Shown piece by piece: positions 44,964 to 57,704 of a stretch of DNA of 64,000 nucleotides. A program made the translations under genes and the position numbers. Below the pieces are notes generated by a model that saw only the letters and a list, made by a program, of their open reading frames with translations, did not search any database and was not told where the DNA came from. Origin of the DNA: Drosophila persimilis (Eukaryota; Arthropoda; Insecta; Diptera; Drosophilidae); assembly GCF_003286085.1 (NCBI RefSeq), contig NW_020825298.1, positions 12,710,001 to 12,774,000 on the forward strand, given 5' to 3'. Position 1 is the stretch's first letter, and every line of letters starts with the position of its first letter.

Positions 44964-46738
44964 ATGTACGCATTACTTCGCCGATTTGCGGGGGCCGCCT
45001 CTACCCCCACCAAAAAACTGAGATGTTACTCTTCCTTCACGCCGAGAGATGTGCTGCGGGACACCGCCGATGAGGCCGGCACGCTGCTCACACGGTTTGC
45101 CAAACACATCGCTCTGGAGCGGTACAAGGATAAAGAACATGTGCTGCCTCCGACGACAGTGCGGTATGCCGACTATTTTCCAATCACAGACGGTCGCTAC
45201 TTCCAGCGATCTGTGGAGAAGACAGATGCTTCACAACTGCCAGCGCTGATCATTCTAGCTTCAAGCTATCGTTCGAATGCAGCTCTTCCTATGTATGTAA
45301 CCGCTCTAAACACATTGGATGCACATGCTGTGGCACAGCTCGCAAAGATGGACACCTCAACAGTGCTTGAAACGCTGTATTCATTCCTTTTCCTCATACC
45401 AAACTGGCTGAAAAGAACGGATTTTCATCAGGAAGCAGTGCGCAGGCTGGCTATGGAGGATTTCCACGACAACAAAGAGCGGTTTCTGCAAGTTTGCTTT
45501 TACATGGGACTGCAAAAGAAGCAGACGACATCAAACGATTTTCAAGAGCTTCTGGAGGAGCAGCTTCCAAAGCATTTGCCAGCCCTAAGTGAACTGGATC
45601 TCGCTCTGATAAGCAATGCCGCCTACAAGACGTCCACTGTGATTAAGGGCACTGCGAAAGAGGCTTATGACACAACTTTGGCTAATGCCGTTTTGAGTTT
45701 GAAGCTCACTTCAGAAAGCTCTGCCCTGTTAATATCTTTCATCAAGGCTATGCGGCTGCAGCGTGTGCGAGACGAACGAGTGTGCCAGCATCTGCAGCAA
45801 ATTTGTTTGGACTCTGCGCAAATAACTCAGATTGAACCCAGAGGATTGGGACACATTTTTGCATTTTTTGCCGAACAACTTTGGGACCAAGAAGAATGTC
45901 TGTCCGTCATAGTGGAGCGGCTAATGGGCTCTCTCAAGCCAGGAGACTTGAGGCCCAAAGACTTGGCCACATTTCTGTGGTCTTGCGCACAACTCAATTG
46001 CCAATTGTCTGCTGCGCAGCTCAGACAGCTCGAGCTGGCTGCCCTTCGAAAACTCGATCATGGCGAGTATAATTTTTACCCAGACAACCTGGTAGATACC
46101 TGCCTATCCCTGTACACGTTGGGGCATTACTCAAAGGATTTGATAGACGCCGCCGAAGAACTGAAGGCCACGCAACATCGCCAGAAAGCACAACCCAAAG
46201 TGGACAGCCGGCTAACAGTCCTGCGCTCGGCTGTGGCCATCGAACATCCATCACTGGCAAAATTGAAAACCGAACAGGTGTTCAAGGAGTTTACCCGGGC
46301 CCCTGGATATTTGCTCAAGGAACGGACGGACTTTACCAAGTACGCCGAGCAGTTAGGTCTAGATGCTGAGGTGGAGGGCGTTGATCTAGTCTGCCCCATC
46401 AGTGGCATCAATATCCCCAGCCTGCGAGTGCAGACAATGGGCGGCCAGGCGAGCGTCTACTTTGTGGAACTACTCACTCCACAACAAACTTTAAGGTTTA
46501 GCAAGAAACCCACGTCCTTGATCCGCCTAAAGCAGCGGCTCTTGGAATCCTTAGGTCAAAAAGTTGTTTTGGTAAGTCAATATCCCATTAATCACAACAC
46601 AGAACATGAACTCAATGTTGTGTTTTACAGCTGCACTCCGGAAATATGGCGACCAGTGCCAAGGAACTTCAAAAGCTCCTACAGCCAGCGGTGGAGAGGA
46701 TACAAGATACTGAGGTCGTCCAAGGCCTGAGCAACTAA
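44964..46738 (+). CDS. FASTK-family mitochondrial RNA protein with C-terminal RAP domain
   Basis: FASTKD proteins bind mitochondrial transcripts and promote their processing or stability. The 536-codon exon 1 (44964-46571) is followed by a 59-nt intron (gtaagt...ttttacag) and exon 2 (46631-46738); total 571 aa. The start MYALLRRFAGAASTPTKKLR then CYSS is a mitochondrial presequence. The body is helical repeats with the FAST-type DLATFLWSCAQLNC and YPDNLVDTCLSLYTLGHYS. The RAP domain begins about residue 490 (VYFVELLTPQQTL... SLIRLKQRLLESLGQKVVLL). Without splicing the frame stays open for a different 52-residue tail, so both ends are possible; consensus sites favour splicing. Probably CG31643 in D. 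melanogaster. Its ATG lies about 140 bp from Apf on the other strand, so the two share a promoter. Confidence 0.87.
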
Positions 46739-46918
46739 ATTGTGTGATATCGAGGCTGATACCAGAGGCTTCATAGGCTAGTTACAGATTGTAGCTTTAT
46801 TTAACAATGTTTTATGTACGTGTAAATATTATTTAAATATTAATAGCACTAAACGTAATGTTCAACAAAAATGTATAATACAAGGAATGGGTAATGGTAA
46901 CTGCAGGCTCCCTCTCGC

Positions 46919-49900
46919 TCATCGGATGGATTTAATCTTGGCCTTGAGCACGATATAGGAAAAGAACCTGAATATGAGGATCATGGCACTCAGTGCAATA
47001 ACGTCATTCCAGAACTGATCACCGGACATCGTAATCTCCTCCAGAAACTTCTTTGGATACCTTAAAAATATATCGCGACACAGGTGACAAATTAGGGCCC
47101 AGATTTTCAAGTGAAAATTCTTGCTATTTACCTGTAGTGGCAATATGGGGCCTCATTGCACGCTAGAACTCCCCGATCTAGTCCGTATATGGCAGATATG
47201 AAGCCCTCCAGCCCATATCTCAAATAGGATATGTGACTGCCCCATCGCAAGTAGCTGGGGAGGTCACGTAACGTCACTCCGAAGCCAGCAAACATCATCA
47301 TGGGAATGGTGAGCACGGGCGCCAAGAATGTCCCATTCACCACATCAAACCAGGCACCTATCATCAGGCCAAAACTGTGGCCTACAAAGACTGTCAGCAA
47401 ACTAATGGCAAAGAACATCCAGAAGCGAACCCACTCCATGGGCTGGTAGCTCCACAGATAAACGATTGAGGTGAAGAGGAAACAACTGATGATCTTCAAT
47501 AGAAATAGTTGGAATTGGCAAGGGAACTTTAGATTAGTCCGAGGAGGTACGCACCGATATGGGGAGGTCCACAAGGGTCATGGCAGTATAGTAGGCTTTC
47601 ATGGAGTACCAACGGTTGAAATGTTCCTTTATCAGAATGGACATCTCAATAGGGACTGTTATTGGCGTAGTGCAGTTCAAAGGAGGAAACGATTAACTTG
47701 TACCCTACACCGCTTAGAAAAGCGTAAATATGTACTTACAGGTCAGAACTGTCAACATCATCGTGGTCATCGAGTGGTGCATCAATATGGCAAATAGTAA
47801 ATTGTAATTATCCAAGACCCGCGATCCTTCGCGACCCGTGTGATCGTACATGGCGCCGAACAGCAGGGCCACAGCTATGTTGACTCCGATGCGGAGATGT
47901 GTCATGGTCGTATCCCGCCGCGCCTTTATGTAGCCTCTCCGCAGCAGCACCGAGCACTGGTTCGCGTAGCTGGTGTCCTCTAGGGAGTCGCTCTTGGTGC
48001 GCTTGGGAATGGGATACTTTCGCATCAAGGCTTCGGAGCGCAGCACCGCACTGGGATTGTTAAACCATGTCAGACAGCTCCCGTTCTCCGTGGCACTTTT
48101 GAGTGTGTCTATCTTGTCATAGCCGTACTCCCCGCAGGCCAGTTCGATGACTAAAGTTGAAGAAGGATATATTAACGTGTCCTTTAAAGGGGTTCTCTTC
48201 ACTTACTATAATCCGCCGGATTGTGGTACATGGGGCAAGGCAGATCCACGGCATGGAGGAAAGGCACCAGCTTCTCTGTGCCACCCTGGTAGACGCAGTT
48301 GCCTGCCGACAAAACGTAGACCTGATCGAATATCTGGAATAGCTTGGCCGTGGGCTGGTGGATTGTGCATATAATGGTACGGCCCTGTGTTGTAAGCTTC
48401 TTGAGCAGCTCGAGGACTTTGGTGCAGGAGCTGCTGTCCAAACCACTGTAATGGGGTGAGAAATGGATGAACAACTAGCTTGGACTGACGTAGAGAAGGC
48501 GTCCTACGTGGTGGGCTCGTCTAGAAACATCACAGTGGGATTGTTGATCAGCTCCATTGCAATGGATAGCCTCTTCTTCTGACCACCTGACAGGCGCAAT
48601 GTGAGTGTCTGGTCGTGATCGTACAGACCCAAGAGCAGCAGAATATCTTCGATCTGGAATGAGTAAGTCCAGAATTAAACCTAATCGAACAATTTAATGC
48701 TTTGTGATCTTTAAACATACCCGGCTCTCCTTCTCCTCGTAGCTTACGGTATGGCCCAATTTCAGGTCGGCGGCTATATGCATGTTCTCGTTCACCGTCA
48801 GCAGGGGCTGAAGACGATCATCCTGTGTTATGTAGCAGGACATACGACGGAAGGATGCTGAAATGAAGAGACCATCAGGAGGCGAACGTTTCCCCAGCAA
48901 TTCGCACTACTTACGCAAATCGCGTCGTCGACCATTCAGCAGTATGGATCCATCCACGCCGGTGGTCTTGAAACCGGAAAGAGCATCCAGCAAAGTGGAC
49001 TTTCCCGCCCCCGAGGGACCCATAATGGCAATAAGCTGACTCCCAGGAAACTTTCCACAGACATTATGTAAGATTTCCTTAGATCCTAAAAAGAAAAGTG
49101 CAAATAATTGTGCCGTTAGTTAATGCTCTCATAAATGTGCCCATTATCACGTAATAGTGGTTGTCTCTGTGTGAAATTCCGAATACGCTCGAAAGGCCGG
49201 TTCTTGAGGGCAATGGGTAACCGGTTCAAAAGCTTTGTTTTTTGGAATTCTAGCATCTGGAAATAGGGGTGAACTACATACTTAACTAGCCCCAAGCACC
49301 ATTTCAATAGAAGCAGCTTTGATGATGCATTTTATCCTCTCGGGCTAATTAGTAATCCACATGGCAGATCCAACATTAATTAACTGGTTAATAATAATAA
49401 TATGATAACTCGATAACAGTGGCATGATTTCAATCTATTATTACAGCTCCCAACAGGCATATTATCTTTATACTTAGTATAATTGCTGACACGAGGCGAA
49501 GAGTGGCTCCGGATTGGTCAACGCCCTTGGCTGGGGCCCTAATCAAGTTACCAGGGGCAAATCGATGTCGTTGTCGATATCAATGGTTGCTTATTTCTTT
49601 GGTTCTTCCTGAACTTTGAAATCGGCAAACATGGTTAGTAAAACCCCGTCCCAGTGTTTACCCAAGCATATCGAATGACATATACTCTTTCCGTTCCCGC
49701 ATTATGGAGCTGGTTGATTTGAACAGACCTTTGACAGGGTCTCGAATCAAAGGAAGAGAACTTATGAATGACTAACTCTTGCCCTGATAGGCATGCACTG
49801 GCAATGGAATAGGAAGCGGCAAAGGGGTAGACAGGGGCTAGGCGCTTATCTAATCGATGGAGAACAAAGTTGGCAAAAGAACTGGCAAGCAAGTGTTTAT

Positions 49901-50593
49901 TGCTGGTTGGTATGTGAGGCATTACCAAAACCAGTAACCTTGGAAGACTCTTCTGCAACATCAATGATTTCGTGTACGACTATACTGGAGGAAGCGGCCT
50001 AATCTTGGATATGAACTGGTAATGGGAACGGGAACGGACACAGTCTTTTTTCCGGGGTGCTGCATAAGAAGTAGCCGCTGATCATAAACCGAATACAGTC
50101 GTGCCTACGAGCTAATATTAAATAATAACCAGTTGCCAATCTTATCGAGCCATATCTTAGATCATGCGATCGCAGCTCACCGTGATCGTAAATACCCCAG
50201 TCCCCGTTTACCTCGGTTGAAGCCCAAGTTCACAGTCAGCGACAGCTCCTTGAACTCAATGTCCACAGGCTCGCGTGCGGGCAAGTTGTTGAGGGCATCC
50301 GAGTCGAAGTGCACCTCCTCCTCGGCCACAGACTCCAGGGGCGGCTGCTTGATGGCCGCTGCCCCATTGCTGTAAGCCACTTGAGGTGGACTCGGAGCGG
50401 AAGTGGGTGCAGACGAGAAGGTCGTGCTGGTGGCTGTGCTGGTCTGACCATTCCGCCAGCTGCTCGCACTGGTCATCGGCACTGTGGTGGCGTTGTAGAC
50501 TCTTCCAGAGTCGGCTTCTCCAATCTCTATCCCGAGACCGATGCCAGCGACACCGTCGCCGGCGTTAAAGAACTGCTCCCGCGCTGTCGGCAT
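46919..50593 (-). CDS. ABCG half-transporter (White/ABCG1-like)
   Basis: Half-size ABC transporter that dimerises to move lipids or other small hydrophobics. Minus-strand exons: 50593-50212, 49085-48915, 48857-48721, 48653-48508, 48445-48207, 48150-47740, 47655-47555, 47493-47132 and 47060-46919, giving 696 aa. After a Ser/Thr/Ala-rich head, the ATPase domain shows GPSGAGKST (Walker A, about 150), the Q loop [13 protein letters not shown] (signature), [11 protein letters not shown] (Walker B) and the H loop CTIHQPT. The membrane domain has about six spans ([16 protein letters not shown]... [14 protein letters not shown]... [19 protein letters not shown]). A 5' UTR acceptor lies at 50607-50609. 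An alternative first exon may start at 49262. Probably CG4822 in D. melanogaster. Confidence 0.93.
49155..49262 (-). CDS. Possible alternative first coding exon of the ABCG gene
   Basis: Within the first large intron, ATG at 49262 opens [20 protein letters not shown] and [10 protein letters not shown], ending at a gtgata donor in the phase needed to join ABCG exon 2 (giving LLRSKEILHN). It is preceded by a good acceptor (tatttccag). Length and phase fit, but the protein has no family similarity I know, so this could be chance. Confidence 0.35.
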
Positions 50594-53457
50594 TCTCTTG
50601 GGTCAACTGCAAGACGACAACAAATAGATACATTTTGATTAGCGTTTGGTTTGGTTTTTGGCCAGCGATTAATTGATTGATTGAATAAAGAATTATGCAA
50701 TCGTGGCATGGCTTGTGCGTGTGCCTTGTCTCTTGTGAGAAACTTACAACCGTTCAAGCTAACCTTCCAGACCAGCCTGGCTGTTTATTGCGATTTTCCC
50801 ACAAACTGGTTTAATTGCAGCTCATTTTGCACTTTGATCGAACGTTGACGGATCAAGCTCTGCCCGAATCGAATCAACCTTTGAGACTGTCCTCTCCCTT
50901 TGTTGCCGATGAAGCTGCCTAAAATTTCTTCCTGATGGGTCCCTGGGAACAGGGGCCGCCGCTCAGCTAATCCCATGCTCATCTGATTCCCCCATCTGAA
51001 GAGCTGTCACTGCTGCTGACGAGCAACGAGATCTGAGATGAGTGATGAAACATTTCAATTATCATGCAACAGCCCCAATTAAATGTACATTTACATAAGC
51101 GGAAATATAGCACGCAGTTTACTCCACACTTCGCACAGCAGAGCCATTAAATACGAGTATATTTAATGGCAGCACAGATTTTTGCAAAAAGATCAAGGTA
51201 CAGCCGGGGGCGGCTGCGGCGGGCCAACAATCAAATGCGAATAAAAATGTACAATAGCTGTGACAATCGCTGAATGCCCCCATCTGCCTGTGTTTGCATT
51301 GATCTGCTACAATCCGATCTGATGGGATCTGATTCTGATCGAAACAAAAGCATTGTTTCATGTGGACCATTAAGAGCAACTGCAATCGTCGCAGTCGCAG
51401 TCGCTGCCGTTGTCGGTGACGAAGCTATAGCTAGTACCACTCGTGTGTGTCATCTTTAACCCGCGGCATCTTATCGCCATCTGGGACTGTGGCGCGAAAA
51501 CAAAAGCCCCACCACGATCCAAGAGAAGCGCCCGCCCACCGCAGCTGGGACATTTACGTACACACCTATGCTTGGGGGGAGCGTTGCGTTGGGAAAGGTA
51601 AGCATCGCTAATGAGGACTGCACTTGAATCCACGTAAACAGTTATCAGCTGTCCGCTGCAATTACTGCCCATGTCAATGCCCCAAGAAGCAGCGGCAGCC
51701 CCTGGAGGTCTGGCTAGGTCTAAGCCCGAACCGAAGGGTGGGGCTCGACCTACACTACTCGAGAGTGACGTTGACGGGTCTTAATCAGTTGTATTTCACT
51801 ATTGATTGATACGAGTGTTGTCTCCCTCGTTGTCACGTTTTGCCGGACTTGCTGTTTTCTTGGTCCCTCCAAGTCTTATTTAGACATGATTTCCTTTGTT
51901 CAGTGAATTTACATTTCATATTTGCCTGTGACTCTGGTAATCCAAATACTCGTGTGCCCATGCCTCTCTTGCCCCACGCTTCCCTTCCCATATATCTAAA
52001 AAATATTTATGCTTGAGTTATTCTATAAATGATCTCTAAGCAGGTACAAGCCGTATATACACACATACTCGTATATACGAGTATTTACAACCTATGTGCT
52101 GATGCTGGTGCTGATTCTGACATGAAACATTGTTTTGTATACTTTGCTCACCGCTGCTCACTGAACAAACCGGTTCATAGATCTTCGTCAATGCAGCTGG
52201 GCACGGGAGCACGGGAGCATTGAGAGCTTCAAAGAAACGAAAGCCAAACAGCAGCTGTTCCCAGAGGAAATGGAAGAACAGCAGCCCCCAATCAGTTGCA
52301 AGAGATTTTTGTTTGAGCTTTGTTTGCGTTCTGATAATTTGAAGAACGGGAACAGGTAGCCAAATCACTTTCAATATTCATCTACGACTGACCTCTGTGG
52401 GTTCGCCTTAATTGTTATTTTCATGATCGCAAAAGTGATAGCTTATTGATTCACTGCCAGATTGCAATTCCACAAAGCAAAGTGCACTCTCAGCAGATCT
52501 CCGAGTTAAGGTTGGTTAATTCCAACGGAAGTGACCCACTCTTTAAAACCTTTGTTCCATTCGCACCCGTGGCGTGAGTCAACTTATCACGGAACTCTAC
52601 TCTTAGTATCTAAAAAGAGTGGTTTTTCACTGATTTACAAATAATATCATTGATATCGGGCAAGCTCTGATAAGGTTGAACCTAAAAACGTATTCAATGT
52701 ATCCTGTTTTATTTGATTTCAGTTGTCACTCCTGCGCCTGCGACTCATAGTCGCCCAAGGAAGCAATACCTAAAGTTCAAGGCAATTTGTCAAGTCTTTG
52801 GTTGAATTTTCTATCGTGCTTTTATTTATTTTTTTTGCGATTTTAGTCGTGTTTTATATTTTATTTTCTTGTATTAGACAAGATCGCGCTTTCCGTTTTT
52901 GGGAAATCCTTACCCGTTTGAACGTCAGCAGGTGCTGTAGAACTACTATCACTTCTTGGGCTAAGAATTCGGAACGGAACCCTTTCGGTAGTTTCTTCGG
53001 TTTGAACTCGCGATCGAATTAACCGAGGAGTAACGGCGTCTTCGGAGCGACGTGTTCACGACTGGCGGCCAGTGAAACGAATAATGATCCCCCATTTAGC
53101 TTGTTGGGACCGTTTGAACGCGTTCCCTCAGAATTCGAATTCCGGTAGAGACCGACCGCCTACCGACCAGCTGACGACGACCCACACAAGCGCACAAAGA
53201 ACACGATCGAGCGTCTCAGCTGGTGGAGCTGAGTATCTGTGTGTGCTCGTGTGTTGGTCTTTTGTCTCTGCCTGTGTGCGTGAGTGTGTGAGTGAAATGC
53301 AAGCTTTATCAGAAGCACAGCCGAACAGCCGAACAGCCGCTGCTACTGCGCCTTGCTGTGGCTTGACGGTTACCTCTCTGTTGGCGTATATTTTGCATTG
53401 GTTATTAATGTTTTGGCGTTGTTAATTTTGTCGTTTTCCTTCGCTGATAAGAAGCTC

Positions 53458-53495
53458 GCTCTCTCTCTCTCTCTCTCTCACGCACACACACACAC
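53458..53495. repeat. CT then CA dinucleotide tract
   Basis: TCTCTCTC run followed by CACACACACA, just inside the candidate 5' UTR intron of the ABCG gene. Confidence 0.8.
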
Positions 53496-53534
53496 GTTCC
53501 CTCGCGAATACCTGCTAACAACACAGATACTCAC

Positions 53535-53640
53535 CTGTCGGGCAGCTGATTGAGTTTTTGGTAGCACGATCTACCACCCGATCGCTCGGGTCACAAGTCC
53601 ACATATCGAATTTCTTCGATTCTTCATTGTACTCGTATTG
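53535..53640 (-). other. Candidate 5' UTR exon of the ABCG gene
   Basis: On the minus strand CTGCCCGACAG|gtgagtatct is an excellent splice donor (exon end 53535). Splicing to the acceptor at 50606 would remove a 2.9-kb intron and join the ABCG leader. The exon start is unknown; the position given is a guess. Confidence 0.3.
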
Positions 53641-56600
53641 TACGTAATAAAATGTTTTCTTTCTGCTGTCGGATTCTTCATTTCGCTTTTATTCTGAACT
53701 CAATGGCAGCAACAACGTAGAACAATGCCCGGCTCTATCCCCGTCATGACATTATCGAGCAACTTTACAATGCGACTATACATACATACACACATATATG
53801 TATGTATATTCGAATATAGATCTCCAAGGTACCCGGAGCTTTGCTTGCCTTGACACATAGAGAGCAAAAAGTGGAAGGAGAGCAAGCATCTTGTGCTCCC
53901 CGGATCATAGCATGACCTTACCTTGTGTAGATGTACTCTTGGATCCCTCTTATATTACCATCCTTTAGTCCCTCTCAATTGATTCTTATCCAACTATTTG
54001 TCGTTCCTATGTAGCTATATCTTATGGAGCTATGTATGTAGAAACAAAAAATGTGTACAATTTGGATGGATAATCTTCAGAAACGGAAAGTTTTTGTTAT
54101 AACTAATTGTATATTTCCATACAAACTTTGATTCCCATACGAGTATTTGACCTCTTTGAATGTCGATGTTTCCAAAATCCGTACTCAATGGATCTTTGTG
54201 ATATGTGATATGATGATCACTTTTCAAGAGCCCTGCCCCAGCTGGAATGGTTTTTTCCGTTTTTTGTTTTGTATAGTTTGGAGAATAAACTTGATTGATA
54301 AGTATTTATTTAGCTATTATCGTAATAGTTGCCTCATTGCACGATCCATGTACCGACAGTCCGTCGCTTGTAGTACTATGATTCAATCCTCTTGTTGGAC
54401 TTTAACCGTTCTCTCGACTCGAGCTACACAAAATCCGATTGATATGTTTCCGAGCTTAGTAATCGCAAAGTTGTATAGAGAATAAGAAAAAAGAAACAAT
54501 ATGAAATGAGATCGGGTTGAGCGCTACGTCATGGATTTTTAGACTGTAGATTGTCATTTCGAAGTTTGAGCTGGCTCCTGCGCTTCGAGCGCCGATTAGC
54601 TTAGCCCTCAGGCACTGTATGAATTTTAGGGATAATTCGGGAGAGTCCAAACTGCCAGGTTTATGGGAGTGATCGAATCTCTGGGGGAAGTCAAATATGC
54701 TATAAATAACAATTTACATAAGGGTTTGATAGGTTCAAATATTGACTAAAACACAATCTGCACGCCTGCGAACAACCAACCAACAAAACGATAAGATTAC
54801 AATTTACGATCGTTCACGCCATACAGTATACTCGCATAGTCGTAAGCTATAGGAAATCGTAAATAAACCGCCTGGAAACGTATCTCTTTTGATTAAATCA
54901 AGGCAATCTCTGGCTGGCTTAGCCCACACCCCCGTCTAAATTCCCTGTTTTAGAGATTCACGGTACTCCCAGTACAAACATTTACGAATATCATTCCAGT
55001 CCCACTCTATCGTACCTGTGCTGACCATGTCGCTATCGCTGTCGTGCTGTTTTGCTAAGTAACCAAAGTCCAAACAATTGCGGCGTCTTTCAAAGCTCTT
55101 GATCGACGTCGACGGCGACGTCGACGCCAATGCGAGTACCGCCGCTTTGTCGTGGGTGATCTGCCATGGTCGTGTGCATTGCTTCTTTATAGCTTTCTCT
55201 CCGGTTCTCGCTGGACTGATTAGAACAACTGAATGACTTGTGACTTGTGCTCGGGGCAATAAAGCACGTTGTCTCCCCACATCTGATCTGAGTCGCATCG
55301 GAAGTGGTTTATGTCTTCATATTTACGAGTAATGAACCATTTTCATGGCGCTAATGGCGTGATTTTTCGTCTGCTTACGCAAAATTGATCCCTCGCATGA
55401 TTTTAGAAGTTCCCTAATGACTCACCGCCAAAGACAGAGTTTCAATCCCGATTCCGACTGCTGATGGAGTGAAGATTGCTTAACAAATTTCTCACACACC
55501 TGAAATTTTGCTCAACCGGGATGAAAGACCATTATGGCTACGGTTCAGCAAGATACAGGCGCGAATGAAATATGCCAGCACACGGTAGGATGTCAAGGAA
55601 AATCTCTAAGCACCAGAGCTTGAAGGGACACTTGGATATGGAAGTAGAACCGCGACCGCAACCGCAACTATTCCTGGCAACGCTCGAAGTTGAACTGATG
55701 CACGAAGCGGACCGCCGGCCTGCAGGTAGCCTCCCACAATGCCACTTGTGATCGACCCGGAGCCGTGCGTCTATGTGAAACATTTCCCGCTGCTTCTGCT
55801 GGCCGGGGGAGTCGGCATTAGAATTAGAGACTAGGAACAAAAGGAACTACTAACGACAATGTACTGGCTGCCTCGGCGTACCGGCTGCCTCGCTGGTTGG
55901 CTGAGTGCTCGGTTGGGGTTGGTTGACTGGCTGATGGTTAGGCTGAATGAATGGGTGGGTGGGTCACTAGCGGGCAGCACTTGCAACAGCGGCGCATGCT
56001 TTCTAAGCGCCACCGTTGTGCTATGTTGCTGTTGTTGTGGGACGCACCTTACTAATACAAACCGTCAAATGGAAGCAGAACGACAGCTGACACCACCATA
56101 GAACGCGCCTTTTTAACGAGCGACGCGACCCCACCTAGAATATAGAATCCGACTAGCGGAGATGGAGATGCCACGGCCCCAGGGTCGTCATGACGTGTGT
56201 TCGGGCAGAACAGGGCTTGGACTGCCACATAATGTAGCCGTTTATCATTGGACGAACGGGCACATACTCCTAGCTGGATCCTGCCATATATCCTGCCATT
56301 TAAGTGTTATTTGAAGTTCTAAATGTGTTAATGACTTGACAAATGCATTTCCTAATTAAATTGGACTCCTGATGCAGTTACGCACTGCAGAACTGAGACA
56401 TTCTAAGGGCAAGGAACCCCCAAAGGGGGTTGGAGCTCCAATCGCTGTGTATGATCGATCCACCAGAAAGTTACATGTGTAACATTTTAATGATTTTCGG
56501 TCACCCATCAGTCATCCGAATTGAAATATTACAGAAATGCTTGCATATTTGCAAATATTAAGACTTGTAAAATTAAAACTGCTAGGATATCCATACAGAG

Positions 56601-57704
56601 AGCACTTTAATGATTGCGAGTCCTTCGCTAGTCATGTTTATAAGTCAGTTATATTTATCCCCACTTCGTTTCCCTAGAACACACCTTCTTCCAAAGCCAA
56701 TCCCTAAACGTATATGTATATGTACACATAACTGGGGGACACCACACCCACACCCAGACACGGACGTGCCACTTTTCGCGCCCCACAAGTTGCCCTTTTT
56801 CAACCCACTCCCGCAGGTTATGCCCTTTTTGCCACAGCGGCACACAGGACGAGGGAAACGGAAATAAGTAAGCGTTGAATAGTTGCGGGGATGATCTGCG
56901 GTCATTAAAAGGGCGCGTCGCTCATTAATACCAGCAAACAGACACACGAAGTAGCCAAATGTCAGCCCAATACGAATGTATACTGTAAGTCCCAACAGAA
57001 CTGGGCTTGGCCGCGGTCTGTTTGCCGGACATCTGGGTCCTTCGAGTCCTAATTGAAAGTTACAAGTTAGGATTCCAAAAAAGTGTTCAGCCCTCCACGA
57101 TCTCTTTTCAAAATCAACCACGAACGAAAGAAAGATTAGAAAATAGATTCAGGATTAGACGGTTCAAAGTTCTTAGATTGAACATATTCTAATGGAAAGT
57201 GGAATGACACACCTGGTTAGCCAGCAACCCAACTCCCCCTCACCTCACAGCTGTGTCGACAAACACATTGACACACTGTGCTTACAACGTTGACCATTGG
57301 CCAAGCGATTTCTATGTACAAGCCATGGTCTACATATAACATATGCGGCTGTTGCTGGGGAATTATATAACAAGCTGATCCCACACAGCGGCCAACCCAG
57401 CCGCATCTGCCTTTGTCTTGCCACATTGGCTCTGCCGGCATTAAAATCTAGGCAAGGGTGTGTTCCGGCCGGCCGTTCAACGAAATTTAGTATCAATGAG
57501 CATGGGGCTCTGCCATTTGGATTGTATGGTTCATTTAAATGCAACTATTTAATTAATTTTTTGCTCCGCCCGCAACGATTTGTTTGCACGTAATTAAATC
57601 GACTAATTGAACGCCAGTTTTTAGTACCAATTAACCGCGGGCTTGGCAATGTGTAACATTATGCCTATCAAGGTAAATCAACAATGCTTAAACTTAAACT
57701 TAAA

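Larger units (their letters stand above)
50594..57704. other. 7-kb gene-poor interval upstream of the ABCG gene
   Basis: No coding gene is supported. The interval has short simple repeats (CT and CA run at 53458-53495), ACTCGTAT motifs and scattered A/T-rich blocks. It most likely holds 5' UTR exons, introns and enhancers of the ABCG gene (minus strand) and the 3' flank of Mettl17. Frames such as 54936-55298 (-) and 56645-57121 (-) carry no recognisable domains. Confidence 0.5.

Noticed and set aside
54936-55298. 120-codon minus-strand frame in the 7-kb spacer
   Set aside because: No recognisable domain, poor start context and composition like the surrounding spacer.
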